DNA from: JBNJEM01 sp051745935 | Lineage (GTDB): Bacteria > Planctomycetota > Planctomycetia > Pirellulales > Pirellulaceae | Direction of reading: 5' to 3' | Length of the DNA: 6,849 nt | Assembly: GCA_051745935.1 (NCBI GenBank) | Contig: JBNJEM010000436.1 | Location: forward strand, 1 to 6,849 | Part shown: piece by piece, positions 6,324 to 6,849 of the stretch | How the letters are laid out: each line of letters starts with the position of its first letter | How positions within the stretch are numbered: the stretch's first letter is position 1 | Made by a program: the position numbers and the translations under genes | The notes under the pieces: model-generated | Told to the model about the DNA's origin: nothing | The model's database searches: none | The model's input: only the letters and a program-made list of their open reading frames with translations

Positions 6324-6363
6324 TTGACCACATTGTGCACGTCATTATCGTGCACGTTATACT
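6324..6363 (+). promoter_or_regulatory. Direct repeat GTGCACGT with promoter-like hexamers
   Basis: GTGCACGT occurs at 6335-6342 and 6350-6357, exactly 15 bp apart, and its core GTGCAC is itself palindromic. TTGACC (6324-6329) precedes the pair and TATACT (6358-6363), a good -10 match, follows it directly. The spacing between those two hexamers is 28 bp, too long for a standard promoter; TTGTGC at 6333-6338 with a 19-bp spacer is a weaker alternative. If active, it would transcribe to the right, away from the propeller gene. No clear gene follows there. Confidence 0.25.
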
Positions 6364-6675
6364 TCAGGCGGTTGGATTTTGCCGGGTGGAAAGCCGCCCG
6401 ACGCAAGCCGTCCTCCCGTTGGTCGGACTCGCGGCGGAGAAAGTCATCCGCGACCGGTATATTTGTAATCTGGTCGAGTACAACACTTCACGATTACGTG
6501 ACTTTGGATTGCTATACACCACCATACTACTTTTCCGCGCCACATGCAGCAATTCTACCGTACCAATGGCGAGATAAGTTCACTTGCCGCCTCGTTCCCC
6601 CGCCATGGTGGGCCTGGTGGCTCGTGAAATTTCGGCGGCCAGACCGTAGCCGGGGTGGTCAATTTCTTAGGTGGT

Positions 6676-6807
6676 TCACGTTTCGACTGTCGCGCATTTG
6701 AAGATGCCTCTGTGTTCGGCGTAGGTGACGTTACGGCGGAAGGTGTCTACCGTGTTGAAGCTCTTGGCGTACCCCGTGAAATAACAAGTTGCGCAACAGA
6801 CTCGCAC
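6676..6807 (-). CDS. Doubtful 43-codon frame with coding-like third positions
   Basis: From a GTG at 6807 to TGA at 6676-6678 this frame encodes 43 residues containing YFTGYAKSFNTVDTFRRNV. Third codon positions are mostly C or G, as in the three real genes, whereas the opposing plus-strand frame is not. Cys residues are frequent near the start (VCCATC). No clear ribosome binding site is seen and an in-frame TAG lies a few codons upstream. I do not recognise the sequence. It may be a fragment of a decayed gene, part of a spacer repeat, or chance. Confidence 0.15.
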   Translation of the reverse strand: MRVCCATCYFTGYAKSFNTVDTFRRNVTYAEHRGIFKCATVET

Positions 6808-6849
6808 TGCGCATTTTCGCTATCCCATTCAGCTTCCCGACTATTGACC

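Larger units (their letters stand above)
6184..6849. other. Gene-poor flank upstream of the propeller gene
   Basis: About 670 bp without a gene I can support. The longest plus-strand frame, 6273-6701, has a Trp/Arg-rich composition and no recognisable motif. On the minus strand one frame runs from about 6807 to 6364, interrupted by stops at 6676-6678, 6667-6669 and 6580-6582. The stretch 6440-6580 is AT-richer than the genes. The flank contains the GTCACGTGAC palindrome and the GTGCACGT repeat listed separately. It may hold a decayed gene, a spacer repeat or the control region of a gene beyond the right edge. Confidence 0.5.

Noticed and set aside
6273..6701. 142-residue open frame on the plus strand in the right flank
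   Set aside because: Composition is Trp/Arg-rich with no family motif, no ribosome binding site was evident, and the codon pattern is unlike the real genes.

Overview
The window most likely comes from a planctomycete (Planctomycetota, Pirellula/Rhodopirellula-like) or a close PVC-group relative. The evidence is the gene content: an exported arylsulfatase-type sulfatase, a Tat-exported sugar isomerase/epimerase-like TIM barrel, and a very long exported protein that joins a SAM-methyltransferase-like domain to a PQQ-type beta-propeller. I know the last architecture mainly from this group. GC content is moderately high and spacers are long. No ribosomal RNA, tRNA, CRISPR array, transposase or phage gene was seen.

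Layout: all three confident genes lie on the minus strand, so transcription runs from right to left. The methyltransferase/propeller gene (6144 to 2989) comes first. The isomerase-like gene (2930 to 2013) follows after 58 bp, and the sulfatase (1785 to 214) after a further 227 bp. The first two could share a transcript. The sulfatase may be co-transcribed or have its own promoter in the hairpin-rich 227-bp gap. In all three genes the first possible start codon is not the best one: AAAGGA-type ribosome binding sites place the sulfatase and propeller starts inside the longest open frames, and the isomerase start is the ATG one codon in.

Left edge (1-213): beyond the sulfatase stop lie a small hairpin (189-205) and a striking 145-bp structured element (30-174). 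The element has perfect 23-bp inverted arms, each arm is itself palindromic, and it encloses two strong hairpins with the same ACGAAAT apex. It looks like a REP/BIME-like or MITE-like non-autonomous repeat.

Right edge (6145-6849): about 700 bp with no confident gene. It holds a 10-bp palindrome about 70 bp upstream of the propeller gene, a GTGCACGT direct repeat next to a TATACT hexamer, and a coding-like but very short minus-strand frame near the end.

How the genes may work together (inference): all three products carry export signals, so they probably act outside the cytoplasm on a sulfated or otherwise modified carbohydrate. The sulfatase would remove sulfate esters and the isomerase-like protein would convert or bind a sugar derivative. 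The propeller protein would act as a large binding scaffold or an enzyme of unknown substrate. No transporter, regulator or glycoside hydrolase is visible to narrow the substrate. I found no convincing complete new system; the best candidates for follow-up are the 30-174 element and the exported methyltransferase-like domain.
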